DNA of 45,675 nt from Muribaculaceae bacterium (GTDB lineage Bacteria; Bacteroidota; Bacteroidia; Bacteroidales; Muribaculaceae), in the NCBI GenBank assembly GCA_017624155.1, contig JAGANS010000069.1, positions 1 to 45,675 of the forward strand. Reading direction: 5' to 3'. The notes under the pieces are model-generated. The model did not search any database. It was not told the origin of the DNA and saw only the letters and a program-made list of their open reading frames with translations. This document shows positions 26,586 through 35,251 of this stretch, piece after piece. The translations under genes were made by a program, and so were the position numbers. Positions within the stretch are counted from its first letter, which is position 1. Each line of letters begins with the position of its first letter.

Positions 26586-27619
26586 GTCGCCAGGCCATAT
26601 ATGCAGTATGTATGGCGGCCGTGCTTGTGCTCTCATCGTGTGAACACAAGGATCTGTGCTACAACCATCCTGAGCACGCTCTGCGGTCGCAGACACGCAT
26701 CGAGGCGGCATACAACCGCATGTGGGAAGTCGGCGAGGACGGCGAGCCGGCCTGGATGCGGCGCTGGCCCGACACCTTCGGTTTCGGATATGAGACTCTC
26801 GTACCTGATATGCCCGAGGGCCTTTGTGTCAATGCGTATTCGGCCGACGGCAGCCTGTCTGTGTCGCATACGGCTGCCACAGGCGGAATTGTAAGTATGA
26901 AGGCCGGCGACAACTCGCTGCTGATGTACAATGACGATACGGAGTTCATAATATTTGACCGCCTCAACGCATCGGTGTCGGCCAAGGCCACTACGCGTTC
27001 GCGTTCGCGTGCATCATATTCAGGCAATCCGTTCTATGCTCCGGGAACCGAAGGTTATGAGCGCACCGTTACTCCGCCCGACCCGCTGTTCGGGCATTAT
27101 ATAGAGCATTATGAGCAGCCGCGGCTTCAACAGCCGCCATCGCTGGCGGTGACATTGCAGCCGTTAGTATTCACCTATGTGATAAGGTATGAATTTGAGC
27201 AAGGCATCGAATACGTGGGTATAGCACGCGGAGCCCTTGCCGGCATGGCCGAGTCGGTATTCCTTTACGACGGCCATACCGGTCCCGAGCGTGCCACGAT
27301 ACTCTACGACTGCACGGTGGAGCCGTGGGGCGTGCAGGCGGTGGTGAATTCGTTCGGCGTGCCCGACTATCCCAGCCCCGTATATCCCCGTGCCGAGCCG
27401 GGCTCGTATGCCCTCAACCTGGAGGTAAGACTCAGAAACGGCAAGACTTTCAGCTTCGATTACGATATAACCGGGCAGATGGCCGCGCAGCCACATGGCG
27501 GAGTTATCGTAGTGGACGGCATAAAGATAAGCGACGAGGACGGCGATGCCGGCGGCTCGGGCTTTGATGTCACGATAGACGGCTGGGGCGAGTTCAACGA
27601 CATAATAATCAATCTGTAA
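26582..27619 (+). CDS. DUF5119 lipoprotein of the fimbrial operon
   Basis: Lipoprotein of 345 residues, signal ending VLSSC. Directly after the lipid cysteine it has the EHKDLCYNHPEH segment that marks DUF5119 proteins, which recur beside fimbrillin genes in Bacteroidales. The mature part is beta-rich with no catalytic motif, and it probably serves as an anchor or accessory pilin. A Ser/Arg-rich tract (TTRSRSRAS) lies near residue 140. It starts inside the stop of the DUF3575 gene (ATGA) and is followed 41 bases later by the fimbrillin. Confidence 0.8.
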   Translation: MSRQAIYAVCMAAVLVLSSCEHKDLCYNHPEHALRSQTRIEAAYNRMWEVGEDGEPAWMRRWPDTFGFGYETLVPDMPEGLCVNAYSADGSLSVSHTAATGGIVSMKAGDNSLLMYNDDTEFIIFDRLNASVSAKATTRSRSRASYSGNPFYAPGTEGYERTVTPPDPLFGHYIEHYEQPRLQQPPSLAVTLQPLVFTYVIRYEFEQGIEYVGIARGALAGMAESVFLYDGHTGPERATILYDCTVEPWGVQAVVNSFGVPDYPSPVYPRAEPGSYALNLEVRLRNGKTFSFDYDITGQMAAQPHGGVIVVDGIKISDEDGDAGGSGFDVTIDGWGEFNDIIINL

Positions 27620-27660
27620 CAATCAAATATCAATAACATATCAATCAATTATCAATCAAA

Positions 27661-28671
27661 ATGAAAGCAATTCATCTGATCGCAGCAGGCGCTGCCCTCA
27701 CACTGGCGGCCTGCTCAAACGACGAAATGGTGCAGGCTCCCGAAGCCACGCCCATCGGCTTCGACTCGTACATCGGCAAGACCACCCGTGCCGATGATGC
27801 CACCTTGTCGAACGTAAAAAATATCACCGTATACGGTTATCTCGGCGATGCCGGCGCTCCAAAACTCTTCGACGGTCAAATAGTGTCTAATTCGAGCGGC
27901 TCGTGGCAATATAGTCCGCTGCAATACTGGACGGCCGGCAAGAATTACCTGTTCACAGCCGTAGCTTCGCCTGCATCGTCAGGCAACAACCATTACAGCT
28001 ATGCATGGGACGATGCCCGTCCCACGGCCATTGAAGACTTCTATGGCTCGGGTACCATCGGATTCGACAACAGCAGGGCGAGCGGTAACGAAGACCTTAT
28101 CTACGCATTCAAAACCGCGACCACACCGTCGCCTCTTGACGCAGCACCCGACCGTGTGTCGTTCTCATTCAAACATGCTCTGTCGCGCGTTAAGTTCACA
28201 TTCAAGAATGCAATGGCATCCGACGCATATTCTATAAGGGTGTATGATCTTGCAATCAACAATGCCGCCGCAACAGGCAATCTCGTTCTTGGTGCCGAGA
28301 AGCCAGTGTGGACGGTAGCAGGCTCTACCGTTCTGGAATTGCGCCCCGGCTATTTCAGCCCCGCCACCGGCACCGCGGCCAACAACTCATCCGTAGCTTC
28401 TGGTACAAAATTCATCATTCCCGAAACAAAGGCTCTCTCAATCAGCTTCAAAATCGATCTGATTGTGGCAGGCAATGTTGTCGGGACCTACTCGCATATC
28501 GAGCGTGTGCTGCCGTCGGTAGAGTTCCAGAACGGCTACAGCTACAATTTCGCTGCTGAGATCACTCCCGAAAATATCGATCCCGATCAGGATCTCTTCC
28601 CGATTCTGTTTAATGTGACGGAAGTAGAAGGTTGGACCGAAAATCCCGATGTACCTGTAACATTAGAATAA
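27661..28671 (+). CDS. Fimbrillin family protein, probable major pilin
   Basis: Predicted structural subunit of a surface fimbria (Mfa-like/fimbrillin family), exported as a lipoprotein: lipobox LAACS after a 17-residue signal. KTTRADD near residues 40-46 resembles the Arg cleavage site at which Bacteroidales pilins are trimmed before polymerisation. The mature part is two beta-sandwich domains; FSFKHALSRVKFTFKN in the middle and VEFQNGYSYNFAAEI near the end are typical of the family. At 336 residues it fits a main subunit. It is separated from the next gene by a strong stem-loop. Confidence 0.87.
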   Translation: MKAIHLIAAGAALTLAACSNDEMVQAPEATPIGFDSYIGKTTRADDATLSNVKNITVYGYLGDAGAPKLFDGQIVSNSSGSWQYSPLQYWTAGKNYLFTAVASPASSGNNHYSYAWDDARPTAIEDFYGSGTIGFDNSRASGNEDLIYAFKTATTPSPLDAAPDRVSFSFKHALSRVKFTFKNAMASDAYSIRVYDLAINNAAATGNLVLGAEKPVWTVAGSTVLELRPGYFSPATGTAANNSSVASGTKFIIPETKALSISFKIDLIVAGNVVGTYSHIERVLPSVEFQNGYSYNFAAEITPENIDPDQDLFPILFNVTEVEGWTENPDVPVTLE

Positions 28672-28680
28672 TCTGCATAT

Positions 28681-28715
28681 CTCCGTGGAGGCGTCCCAAT
28701 GGCGTTTCCACGGAG
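28681..28715 (+). promoter_or_regulatory. Intercistronic stem-loop between pilin genes
   Basis: A 13-bp stem (28681-28693 with 28703-28715; two G.U pairs) with a 9-base loop, located between the major fimbrillin stop and the next start. No T-run follows, so it is more likely an mRNA stabiliser, processing site or partial attenuator than a full terminator. Confidence 0.6.
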
Positions 28716-28733
28716 GTGTATCCACCTCATAGC

Positions 28734-30884
28734 ATGCATAAAAAGATTGAAAAGAAGCTGAAATATCTGTTGACATGTGTGGCGCCGGCGTTATTACTGG
28801 CGGCATGTGCCGAGGATACGCCTGTCGATACCGGTCGTGGATCGGGCATCGTATTCGGTATAAGCGAGGCCGTAATGTCGCGTGGCGAAGCCTCGTCCGT
28901 GGCAGGGCATTTCGATCTTTGCAATCACGCCGATACGGTGCGCGTCAGATGCACTGTGGAGGATATAGCAGTGGTGAAGGCTGCCGGTCGCGGCGAGCCG
29001 GCCACCGGAATCAAGGACTTCCGTGCATGGGCCTACCTGCACGACGGGGGGACGGTTAAACCGTTCTTTTCCGGTGAACCCGTGTCGGACAAGGGAACGT
29101 ATTGGGCCACTGATCAGAATTATTACTGGCCGACATTGGCCGGGCAGCGCCTGGCATTTACCGCTCTGTCAGTGCTCCCCGACGGTATGACAGTCGATGC
29201 GCGGCAGCAAGGTGTATCGATACAATATACCATAGCCTCGCAGGCAGCCGCGCAGCCCGATGTTATGCTTGCCGAAACCGAGCCGGTCAACGGCAACGGA
29301 ATACCGGATTACAGAGTACCTCTGAGATTCAAACACATTTGCGCCGCTGTATGCTTCAAGACCGGAAATCAGCTGATGCCCGGCACGATCGAGAAGATTA
29401 CACTCAGCGGAATACATGACACCGGCACATACGCCGACGGCGTCTGGAGCATAGCCGGGAATGTGAGGTCGTTCAGCCTCGACACATCTGTGGAAACTAC
29501 CGGCAACGAAACCGCCGGCTCAGATCTTTATCAACCATATAATACCTTTATGTTTTTGCCTCAGGTACTTGGCCCGGATGCGCGCCTTGAGGTGGTATTC
29601 AATGACAAAACCAGCGGTACCACGCGCACGCTGAGTGCATCGCTCGCCGGGCAGGAATGGCCGATGGGGCGCATCACCACATATCATATCGGCATAAGCC
29701 CCGACTTCGGGCTTGAATTCAATGTCGCCCCGCCTGTGCAGGACGCGCACTATGTGATGTGCAACACTGCGGTGAGCGTACGGGGTGTGGCAGCCAATGC
29801 CCGCTGGACACTCACGGCCAAAGCCGACGACGGTGCCGATGTGACAATACAGCGCGAGACCGATGTGAACGAATACGCACGACTGGGATTCTGGCTCGAC
29901 AAGCGAATGAGCAATGGTGTGGTACAGGACGAGAGCGTCCGCGGCACATCGATGATAAGCGGAGTGGGGAATGTGGAAAATCTCGACGTAAGAGTCTTCA
30001 TCCCTGAGAACGCCGGCGACGGTGAGCGCGGAATTACTCTCACACTGCATGTCGACGGCACTCCCGAATCGACGGCTGTCACGCAGACAATCACGCAGCT
30101 CCATCCGGTATGGAACGGCTCGGCAGGCTGGGAACAGATCGACGACAACGAGTCGGGCATATACGGTTTCTGCTACACCGCAAGGCATGTGTATGTGTAT
30201 AATAATACTCATCCTGATGTTTGGCCGTCATACACAGCATCAAAGATAATCAGTCAAGTCACAAATATGGTGACAAATTATAATGCCGGGAGCTATGCTG
30301 AGGTTATAAAATATTGGTGGAAAACTGGCTATAGAAACTATGTTGATATTGATTATCGTAAACTTAATACATTGGATAATAAGTCAAAGTCCACCACGGA
30401 TGGTTTACAGAATACACGTGATTTAGTTACTTTCGGCGGTACTGCGATAAGTAAGAATTTTGAGGAAGCAATAAAAGAAATGCGAAGGGTAACTGATACC
30501 AGCGTGCTTGCCTATTCTCCTAAAAATGAAAGAAATCCTGACAGTGATCCATCAAGCATGCCGAATTGGATAGATGGTGTAGAAATAAATGAGAGACAGG
30601 CTTTGGCTATAGTTTTGAAAAAAAACAGATACTTTCTAAATACGTCGACCGTAGAAGGTAGCGCTTCTACAACACCGCTTATCCGGCCCGAAGATATCGA
30701 ATGGTATATGCCTGCAAGCGGGCAGTTTGCAGGTATGCCGGGATGGTATGACGGGGTTGCAGCAACGCCGGGCGACTATTGGTCGTCGACCGCGGCGACC
30801 GGTACAAATTCGTATATCGGGAGCGGAATGGCGTTGCCGCGCACTACTGTCAAAAACATCCGTGTGATGCGCAACCGCCCGTAA
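28734..30884 (+). CDS. Large fimbrillin-like protein, probable fimbrial tip adhesin
   Basis: Last gene of the fimbrial operon; the ATG at 28734 gives a clean lipoprotein signal (LLLAACAED) and 716 residues. Residues about 30-330 look like a fimbrillin fold (YRVPLRFKHICAAVCFKT, MGRITTYHIGISPDF), 340-455 like a beta-sandwich, and the C-terminal part ends in WYMPASGQF...DYWSSTAATG...RTTVKNIRVMRNRP, the pattern of the DUF1566/FISUMP lectin-like domain found at the ends of many Bacteroidales surface proteins. This suggests a tip adhesin. DNA from about 30190 to 30650 is distinctly richer in A+T than the rest of the gene. Confidence 0.78.
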   Translation: MHKKIEKKLKYLLTCVAPALLLAACAEDTPVDTGRGSGIVFGISEAVMSRGEASSVAGHFDLCNHADTVRVRCTVEDIAVVKAAGRGEPATGIKDFRAWAYLHDGGTVKPFFSGEPVSDKGTYWATDQNYYWPTLAGQRLAFTALSVLPDGMTVDARQQGVSIQYTIASQAAAQPDVMLAETEPVNGNGIPDYRVPLRFKHICAAVCFKTGNQLMPGTIEKITLSGIHDTGTYADGVWSIAGNVRSFSLDTSVETTGNETAGSDLYQPYNTFMFLPQVLGPDARLEVVFNDKTSGTTRTLSASLAGQEWPMGRITTYHIGISPDFGLEFNVAPPVQDAHYVMCNTAVSVRGVAANARWTLTAKADDGADVTIQRETDVNEYARLGFWLDKRMSNGVVQDESVRGTSMISGVGNVENLDVRVFIPENAGDGERGITLTLHVDGTPESTAVTQTITQLHPVWNGSAGWEQIDDNESGIYGFCYTARHVYVYNNTHPDVWPSYTASKIISQVTNMVTNYNAGSYAEVIKYWWKTGYRNYVDIDYRKLNTLDNKSKSTTDGLQNTRDLVTFGGTAISKNFEEAIKEMRRVTDTSVLAYSPKNERNPDSDPSSMPNWIDGVEINERQALAIVLKKNRYFLNTSTVEGSASTTPLIRPEDIEWYMPASGQFAGMPGWYDGVAATPGDYWSSTAATGTNSYIGSGMALPRTTVKNIRVMRNRP

Positions 30885-30898
30885 AAACGGCAAAAGTT

Positions 30899-30930
30899 GT
30901 TGGATATCCGCGAGGATATATGTACCTTTG
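30899..30930 (+). promoter_or_regulatory. Promoter of the small SGNH hydrolase gene
   Basis: GTTG (30899-30902) and -7 TACCTTTG (30923-30930), 20 bases apart. The start codon follows 28 bases later, so this gene does not depend on the fimbrial promoter. Confidence 0.75.
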
Positions 30931-30958
30931 CATCGGTACTAATTATCAGTATAAAACA

Positions 30959-31648
30959 ATGTACAGACTATTGATGATATTAGCTGCGATGCTGATGTAT
31001 GCATCCGGCGTGTCGGCCCAAAAGACCGATTGGGCGAAGTTTGACCGCTATGCCGAGGCCAACAGGGAGGTACAAGCCGATCCCGACAACAAGCGCCGGG
31101 TGGTATTCTTCGGAAATTCGATCACACAGTTCTGGGCATCGAAGCGCCCTGCTTTTTTTGAGTCGAACGGCTTCATAGGTCGCGGAATAGCCGGACAGAC
31201 GACCTATCAGTTCCTGTCGCGCTTCCGCGAGGATGTGGTGAATCTGCACCCGCGCCTTGTCGTGATCAACGCCGCGACAAACGATATCGCCGAGAATTCG
31301 CATCCCTACGACGAGCAACGCACGCTTGGCAATATAAAGTCGATGGTCGAGATAGCCCGTGCCAACGGCATCAGGGTGATATTGACGAGCACCCTGCCGG
31401 CTGCCGGATTCAGCTGGAACAAGGAGATAAAGGACGCGCCCGAGAAGATTGCCGCCCTCAACAGACTGATCGCCGAATATGCACGTCAGGAGAAAATCCC
31501 ATACGTCGACTATCATTCGCAAATGCTCGACGAGGACGGGCGCAGCCTCAGCCGCATGTATACCGAGGACGGCGTGCATCCTACCGTGGCCGGGTACGAG
31601 GTGATGGAAGCGCTGATACTGCCCTGCGTGCGTAAGATAGTGAAATAG
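30959..31648 (+). CDS. Secreted SGNH/GDSL hydrolase
   Basis: Single-domain SGNH esterase of 229 residues with a signal peptide ending VSAQ. Catalytic blocks: VVFFGNSIT with nucleophile S54, GIAGQTTYQ (oxyanion Gly), VVINAATNDI (Asn), and DGVHPTVAGY supplying Asp and His at about 206 and 209. It resembles acetylhydrolases acting on platelet-activating-factor-like lipids or acetylated sugars. The ATG at 30959 is chosen from the signal peptide and its own consensus promoter. It stands between the fimbrial operon and the recombinase gene and ends at a strong terminator. Confidence 0.87.
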   Translation: MYRLLMILAAMLMYASGVSAQKTDWAKFDRYAEANREVQADPDNKRRVVFFGNSITQFWASKRPAFFESNGFIGRGIAGQTTYQFLSRFREDVVNLHPRLVVINAATNDIAENSHPYDEQRTLGNIKSMVEIARANGIRVILTSTLPAAGFSWNKEIKDAPEKIAALNRLIAEYARQEKIPYVDYHSQMLDEDGRSLSRMYTEDGVHPTVAGYEVMEALILPCVRKIVK

Positions 31649-31670
31649 ACTATTATAGAGTGTGCATGAT

Positions 31671-31699
31671 ACGCAATCCGCTGCGGATTGCGTTTTTTT
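31671..31699 (+). terminator. Terminator of the SGNH hydrolase gene
   Basis: Near-perfect stem ACGCAATCCG/CGGATTGCGT (31671-31692) followed by seven T. Confidence 0.9.
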
Positions 31700-31732
31700 G
31701 TTATAGCAACTCATGCATCACATCTATAATAT

Positions 31733-32926
31733 ATGGCAACAATCAAAGTAAAGGTAGAGCCGGCGACCATCACAGACGTCCCGGACAAAGTTTATTATCA
31801 GATAAGTCACAAGGGACGTGTCCGCCGGATATTCAGCGGTTACCGCATTGAAAAAGGCGAATGGAACGGCGTGCGGGTGACACCGGTGCGCGATGACGTG
31901 GCCCGCAACAGCGCGCTGAAAAACATATCGGCCGGTATTAAAGCCGGGCTTGCACGCTTGGCAAGAATCGTGGCGGCTCTCGACAGCAATGCCGCCGAAT
32001 ATGATGTGGCGGATATCATCGACGCCTATGCCGCGTATATGGCCGAATACTCGTTTACGGCATATATGCAAGGGCTCATAGCAGGTCTTAAGGCGGCAGG
32101 GCGTGTGCGCACTGCCGAGACTTACGAGGCCGCAATGCGCAGTTTTGCAAAGTATTGCGGAACCGACATCATGCTCGATACGATCGACAGCGGCCTTATG
32201 GCCGGCTATCAGCAGTGGCTGTCGGCGCGGGGGCTTACGATGAACAGTATATCGTTCTACAACCGCATATTGCGGGCAGCATACAACCGTGCGGCCGACA
32301 GCGGGGCGATAGATCAGCGACACCCTTTTGCCAAGGTGTATACCGGGATTCCGGCCACGGTGAAGCGGGCGCTACCCCTGTCGGTGATGAAGCGGATCAG
32401 GAAGCTCGATCTGCACGATAAGCCGGCAATGGAATACGCACGCGATATGTTTCTGTTGAGCTTCTATCTGCGAGGGATGAGCCTGATCGACATGGCCTAT
32501 CTGCGGCGCAGCGATCTGCGCAACGGCTATGTGGTGTACCGGCGGCGCAAGACCGGCCGGTTGCTGATGATAAAATGGACGTCCGAGATGCAGCGCATCG
32601 TGGACGTCCATAAGTGCGGATCGGGCGATTATCTGTTGCCGGTATTCAGGCTGAAGCCCGATGGCAGGAGTTCCTACCGCAACTGCTGTTACAACATCAA
32701 CAGGCAGCTGCACCGTATCGGGCATGCGCTCGGACTCTGCACACCGCTCACCATGTATGTGGCGAGACACTGCTGGGCAACAGCGGCACGCAGTAAAGGC
32801 GTGCCGCTGAGTGTGATAAGCGAGGGCATGGGGCACAATTCCGAGGCCACGACGCGGATATACCTGGCATCGCTCGACACATCGGCGGTCGACAAGGCCA
32901 ACTCGCTGGTGATAGGAAGTATATAG
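31733..32926 (+). CDS. Tyrosine site-specific recombinase (candidate invertase)
   Basis: Tyrosine recombinase of 397 residues with the layout of Bacteroidales integrases and DNA invertases: N-terminal arm-type domain (1-85), SAM-like core-binding domain (about 90-200) and catalytic domain (about 210-390). Catalytic residues: R247 in FYLRGMSL, K273 in RRRKTGR, Y342 and R345 in TMYVARHCWAT (Tyr replacing the usual His of HxxR, as I recall from other Bacteroidales invertases), H368 in GMGHNS, and nucleophile Y377 in TRIYLA. No excisionase, relaxase or phage gene is near, and no att duplication was seen. Its position after the fimbrial operon makes it the best candidate to act on the repeats at 25018 and 25194. 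Confidence 0.88.
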   Translation: MATIKVKVEPATITDVPDKVYYQISHKGRVRRIFSGYRIEKGEWNGVRVTPVRDDVARNSALKNISAGIKAGLARLARIVAALDSNAAEYDVADIIDAYAAYMAEYSFTAYMQGLIAGLKAAGRVRTAETYEAAMRSFAKYCGTDIMLDTIDSGLMAGYQQWLSARGLTMNSISFYNRILRAAYNRAADSGAIDQRHPFAKVYTGIPATVKRALPLSVMKRIRKLDLHDKPAMEYARDMFLLSFYLRGMSLIDMAYLRRSDLRNGYVVYRRRKTGRLLMIKWTSEMQRIVDVHKCGSGDYLLPVFRLKPDGRSSYRNCCYNINRQLHRIGHALGLCTPLTMYVARHCWATAARSKGVPLSVISEGMGHNSEATTRIYLASLDTSAVDKANSLVIGSI

Positions 32927-32931
32927 ACTGA

Positions 32932-34071
32932 TCAGCCTATCAGTTCCACGCCGATGCCGGGGCGGTCGGGGATGGTGACCTTGCCGTCGACGATCTTGAT
33001 GCCGTCAAAGCGGTCGTTGGCGATGAGCAGGTTGCCGTCGAGATCGGCCCAGTCGACCATCGGCGAGAGCTGCGCGGCGGCCGTTACGGCGCATGATGTC
33101 TCGGTCATGCAGCCGAGCATCACCTTCATGCCGAGGGCGCGGGCCAGATTGGCCATCTTGTGTGCTTCATAGAGGCCTGTGCTCTTCATGAGCTTGATGT
33201 TGATGCCGTCGTAGGCATCGGCGGCACGGCGCACGTCGGAGATGCGCTGCAGGTACTCGTCGGCGATGATCGGCAGCGGCGAGCGCTCGCGCAGCCATGC
33301 GGTCTCCTCAAACATTTCCTTGGGCATGGGCTGCTCCACGAAGAGGCAGTTGCGGTCGGCAAGCCACTTGCACATGTCGAGGGCCTTGTGCTTGTCGGTC
33401 CAGCCCTGGTTGGCGTCGACACAGATAGGCACGTCGGAGCGTTTACGGAAAGCCTCGGTTATTTCCTTGTCGTGATCGAGACCCATTTTGATCTTAACCA
33501 CCTTGAAGGGTGCGGTCTCGTCGATCTTGGCGGCCATTTCTTTTGGATCGGCGTCGTAGCTGATCGTGAACGATGTGTTGGGTGCCTTCTCGGGCGAGAG
33601 ACCCCAGATTTTGTACCAGGGCTGACCCATAATCTTGCCGGTGAGGTCGTGAAGAGCGATGTCGACCGATGCTTTGGCGGCGCGGTCGTTGGGAGCCACG
33701 CTGTCGAGATATTCGTGAATCTCGGCGAGGCGGAACGGATCGGAGAACTGGGCGAGGTCAAGCGAATTGAGATATTTGCATACCGACTCCACGTTTTCGC
33801 CGAGATAGGGAGGCATGGATGCCTCGCCGTAGCCTACGAGGCCGTCGTATTCGATCTGCACCTGCACGCCGGGGGTGGTGGTGCGCTGATTGCGGGCGAG
33901 ATTGAAGGCGTGGCGCAGTTTGAGCTCGTATGGCTCGAACGACAGGTTGAGGCGTCCGCTGCGGGCCGCCTTGCGTGTGGCGGTGTCGGTGCCGGCTGCA
34001 GATAGCGATATTGGCGCTGCGGCAAAAGCGAGGCCGAGGGCCGATGTTTTGAGGAAATTTCTGCGGTTCAT
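32932..34071 (-). CDS. L-Ala-D/L-Glu (dipeptide) epimerase
   Basis: Enolase-superfamily epimerase that converts L-Ala-D-Glu from murein into L-Ala-L-Glu, which ordinary dipeptidases can split. Active-site pattern: K193 and K195 in VVKIKMG, metal ligands D219 (CVDANQGW), E246 (FVEQPM) and D271 (IIADE), and K293 (INIKLMK). The N-terminus MNRRNFLKTSALGLAFAAAP is a twin-arginine-type signal, so the enzyme is exported folded, unlike cytosolic E. coli YcjG. It is the last gene of the five-gene operon, 16 bases after the NlpC/P60 gene. Confidence 0.92.
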   Translation of the reverse strand: MNRRNFLKTSALGLAFAAAPISLSAAGTDTATRKAARSGRLNLSFEPYELKLRHAFNLARNQRTTTPGVQVQIEYDGLVGYGEASMPPYLGENVESVCKYLNSLDLAQFSDPFRLAEIHEYLDSVAPNDRAAKASVDIALHDLTGKIMGQPWYKIWGLSPEKAPNTSFTISYDADPKEMAAKIDETAPFKVVKIKMGLDHDKEITEAFRKRSDVPICVDANQGWTDKHKALDMCKWLADRNCLFVEQPMPKEMFEETAWLRERSPLPIIADEYLQRISDVRRAADAYDGINIKLMKSTGLYEAHKMANLARALGMKVMLGCMTETSCAVTAAAQLSPMVDWADLDGNLLIANDRFDGIKIVDGKVTIPDRPGIGVELIG

Positions 34072-34087
34072 GGTTCCAGAGGTGAGA

Positions 34088-35251
34088 TTAAGGGTTATTA
34101 TTAAGGTTAAAATACCAGGGATGATCGATGGCGCGTACTATGCCGTCGGTGCCCTGCGAGCCGTCGATGCGCGTGGCGCTGAGAGGCGAGTATAGATAAT
34201 CGGGCGATGCGGGGTCGAGGCTGTTGCGCTTGACACGGCCCGAGGAGTGAACATAGCGTGAATTGGAGTCGTAGAGGCCGACGTGAGTAACGCGGCCTGT
34301 GTCCTTGTTACCGAAGAACAGGAGATCGGCGGCCCGGAAGGAGCCTGTGTCCATGCCGTCCATGCGCCGGCCGGTGAGGGCCTGCTGCGAGGCGTCGCGG
34401 CGCAGGATTATGCCGTTGTTGAGATAACTTACCTTGACGAGGCCCGAGCAGTCGACACTCTTGACGGATGTGCCGCCCCACAGGTAGGGCGAACCCTCGA
34501 GCGAATATGCTGTATCAAGAATCTTCTGCGCATCGAAGGGCTGGCCGGCCCACTCGGCAATCGGCTGCAGTGAGGCGAAATCGGCCCAGCCGCGACGCCC
34601 GTCGGGCAGAGTGATCTGTACACGTCCGTCGGTGAGAGTGGCAGGGTCGGCCTCGACTATCGCACCGAGCACAAGGTCGGTGACAACGTCGCGCGGCCCA
34701 CGGGCCGTCGGGGTGGTGTATGCACGGCTCTGCCACAGTTCCTTCACTACATATCGTGTGTCGGACGAGCGCCAGCCGGCGGCACGTTCACGGGTGATCG
34801 GCTTGACAGAGCTGTCGGGCGACCATGCGATGTAGCCGTCGGGGGTCTGCACACGCCACCATCCGCCCTTGTATTCGAGCAGGCGGACCGGAGTGCCCAT
34901 CACGGCCTGAGTGGCAACCTCGGCGGCATGTGCGCCACGGGTGCGGAGTGTCACTACAGGGATGCTGACAAGGGCTGTGGAGTCGGCGGGATATACGGCG
35001 AGCGAGTCGATGAAGTCGACCCCGGCCGAGTGGAGTGCCTCAGTCAGCAGGTCGTGGGCGCGTTGCTCGGAAGTGACACCGCGGACAACGGTGCGGCCGT
35101 CGGCAGTCTTGTCGGAAGTGACTTCGAGCACGGCCTGACGCGAATCGGGGTAATACTGGCTTTTCACTGCCTTGACAGCATCATCGACAGTGTCGGCACC
35201 TGCGGTGAACAGTACCGACAGGGCCAGGGCGGCTGTTGCAAGGCGTTTCAT
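34088..35251 (-). CDS. NlpC/P60 endopeptidase with SH3b domains (YkfC-like)
   Basis: Predicted gamma-D-glutamyl-L-diamino-acid endopeptidase that cuts murein stem peptides after D-Glu. The start at 35251 overlaps the stop of the transglutaminase gene by four bases (ATGA) and opens a signal peptide; product 387 residues. SH3b-type domains lie at about 90-240 (VRLLEYKGGWWRVQTPDGYIAW), and the NlpC/P60 domain from about 250: C268 in SVDCSGLVKVSYL, H323 in RVTHVGLYDSN and a third histidine in YVHSSG. The product L-Ala-D-Glu is the substrate of the epimerase encoded next. Confidence 0.9.
   Translation of the reverse strand: MKRLATAALALSVLFTAGADTVDDAVKAVKSQYYPDSRQAVLEVTSDKTADGRTVVRGVTSEQRAHDLLTEALHSAGVDFIDSLAVYPADSTALVSIPVVTLRTRGAHAAEVATQAVMGTPVRLLEYKGGWWRVQTPDGYIAWSPDSSVKPITRERAAGWRSSDTRYVVKELWQSRAYTTPTARGPRDVVTDLVLGAIVEADPATLTDGRVQITLPDGRRGWADFASLQPIAEWAGQPFDAQKILDTAYSLEGSPYLWGGTSVKSVDCSGLVKVSYLNNGIILRRDASQQALTGRRMDGMDTGSFRAADLLFFGNKDTGRVTHVGLYDSNSRYVHSSGRVKRNSLDPASPDYLYSPLSATRIDGSQGTDGIVRAIDHPWYFNLNNNP

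Noticed and set aside
30660-30884. Diversity-generating retroelement target in the lectin-like end of the tip adhesin
   Set aside because: The domain type would suit, but there is no reverse transcriptase and no second near-copy of this segment in the window.
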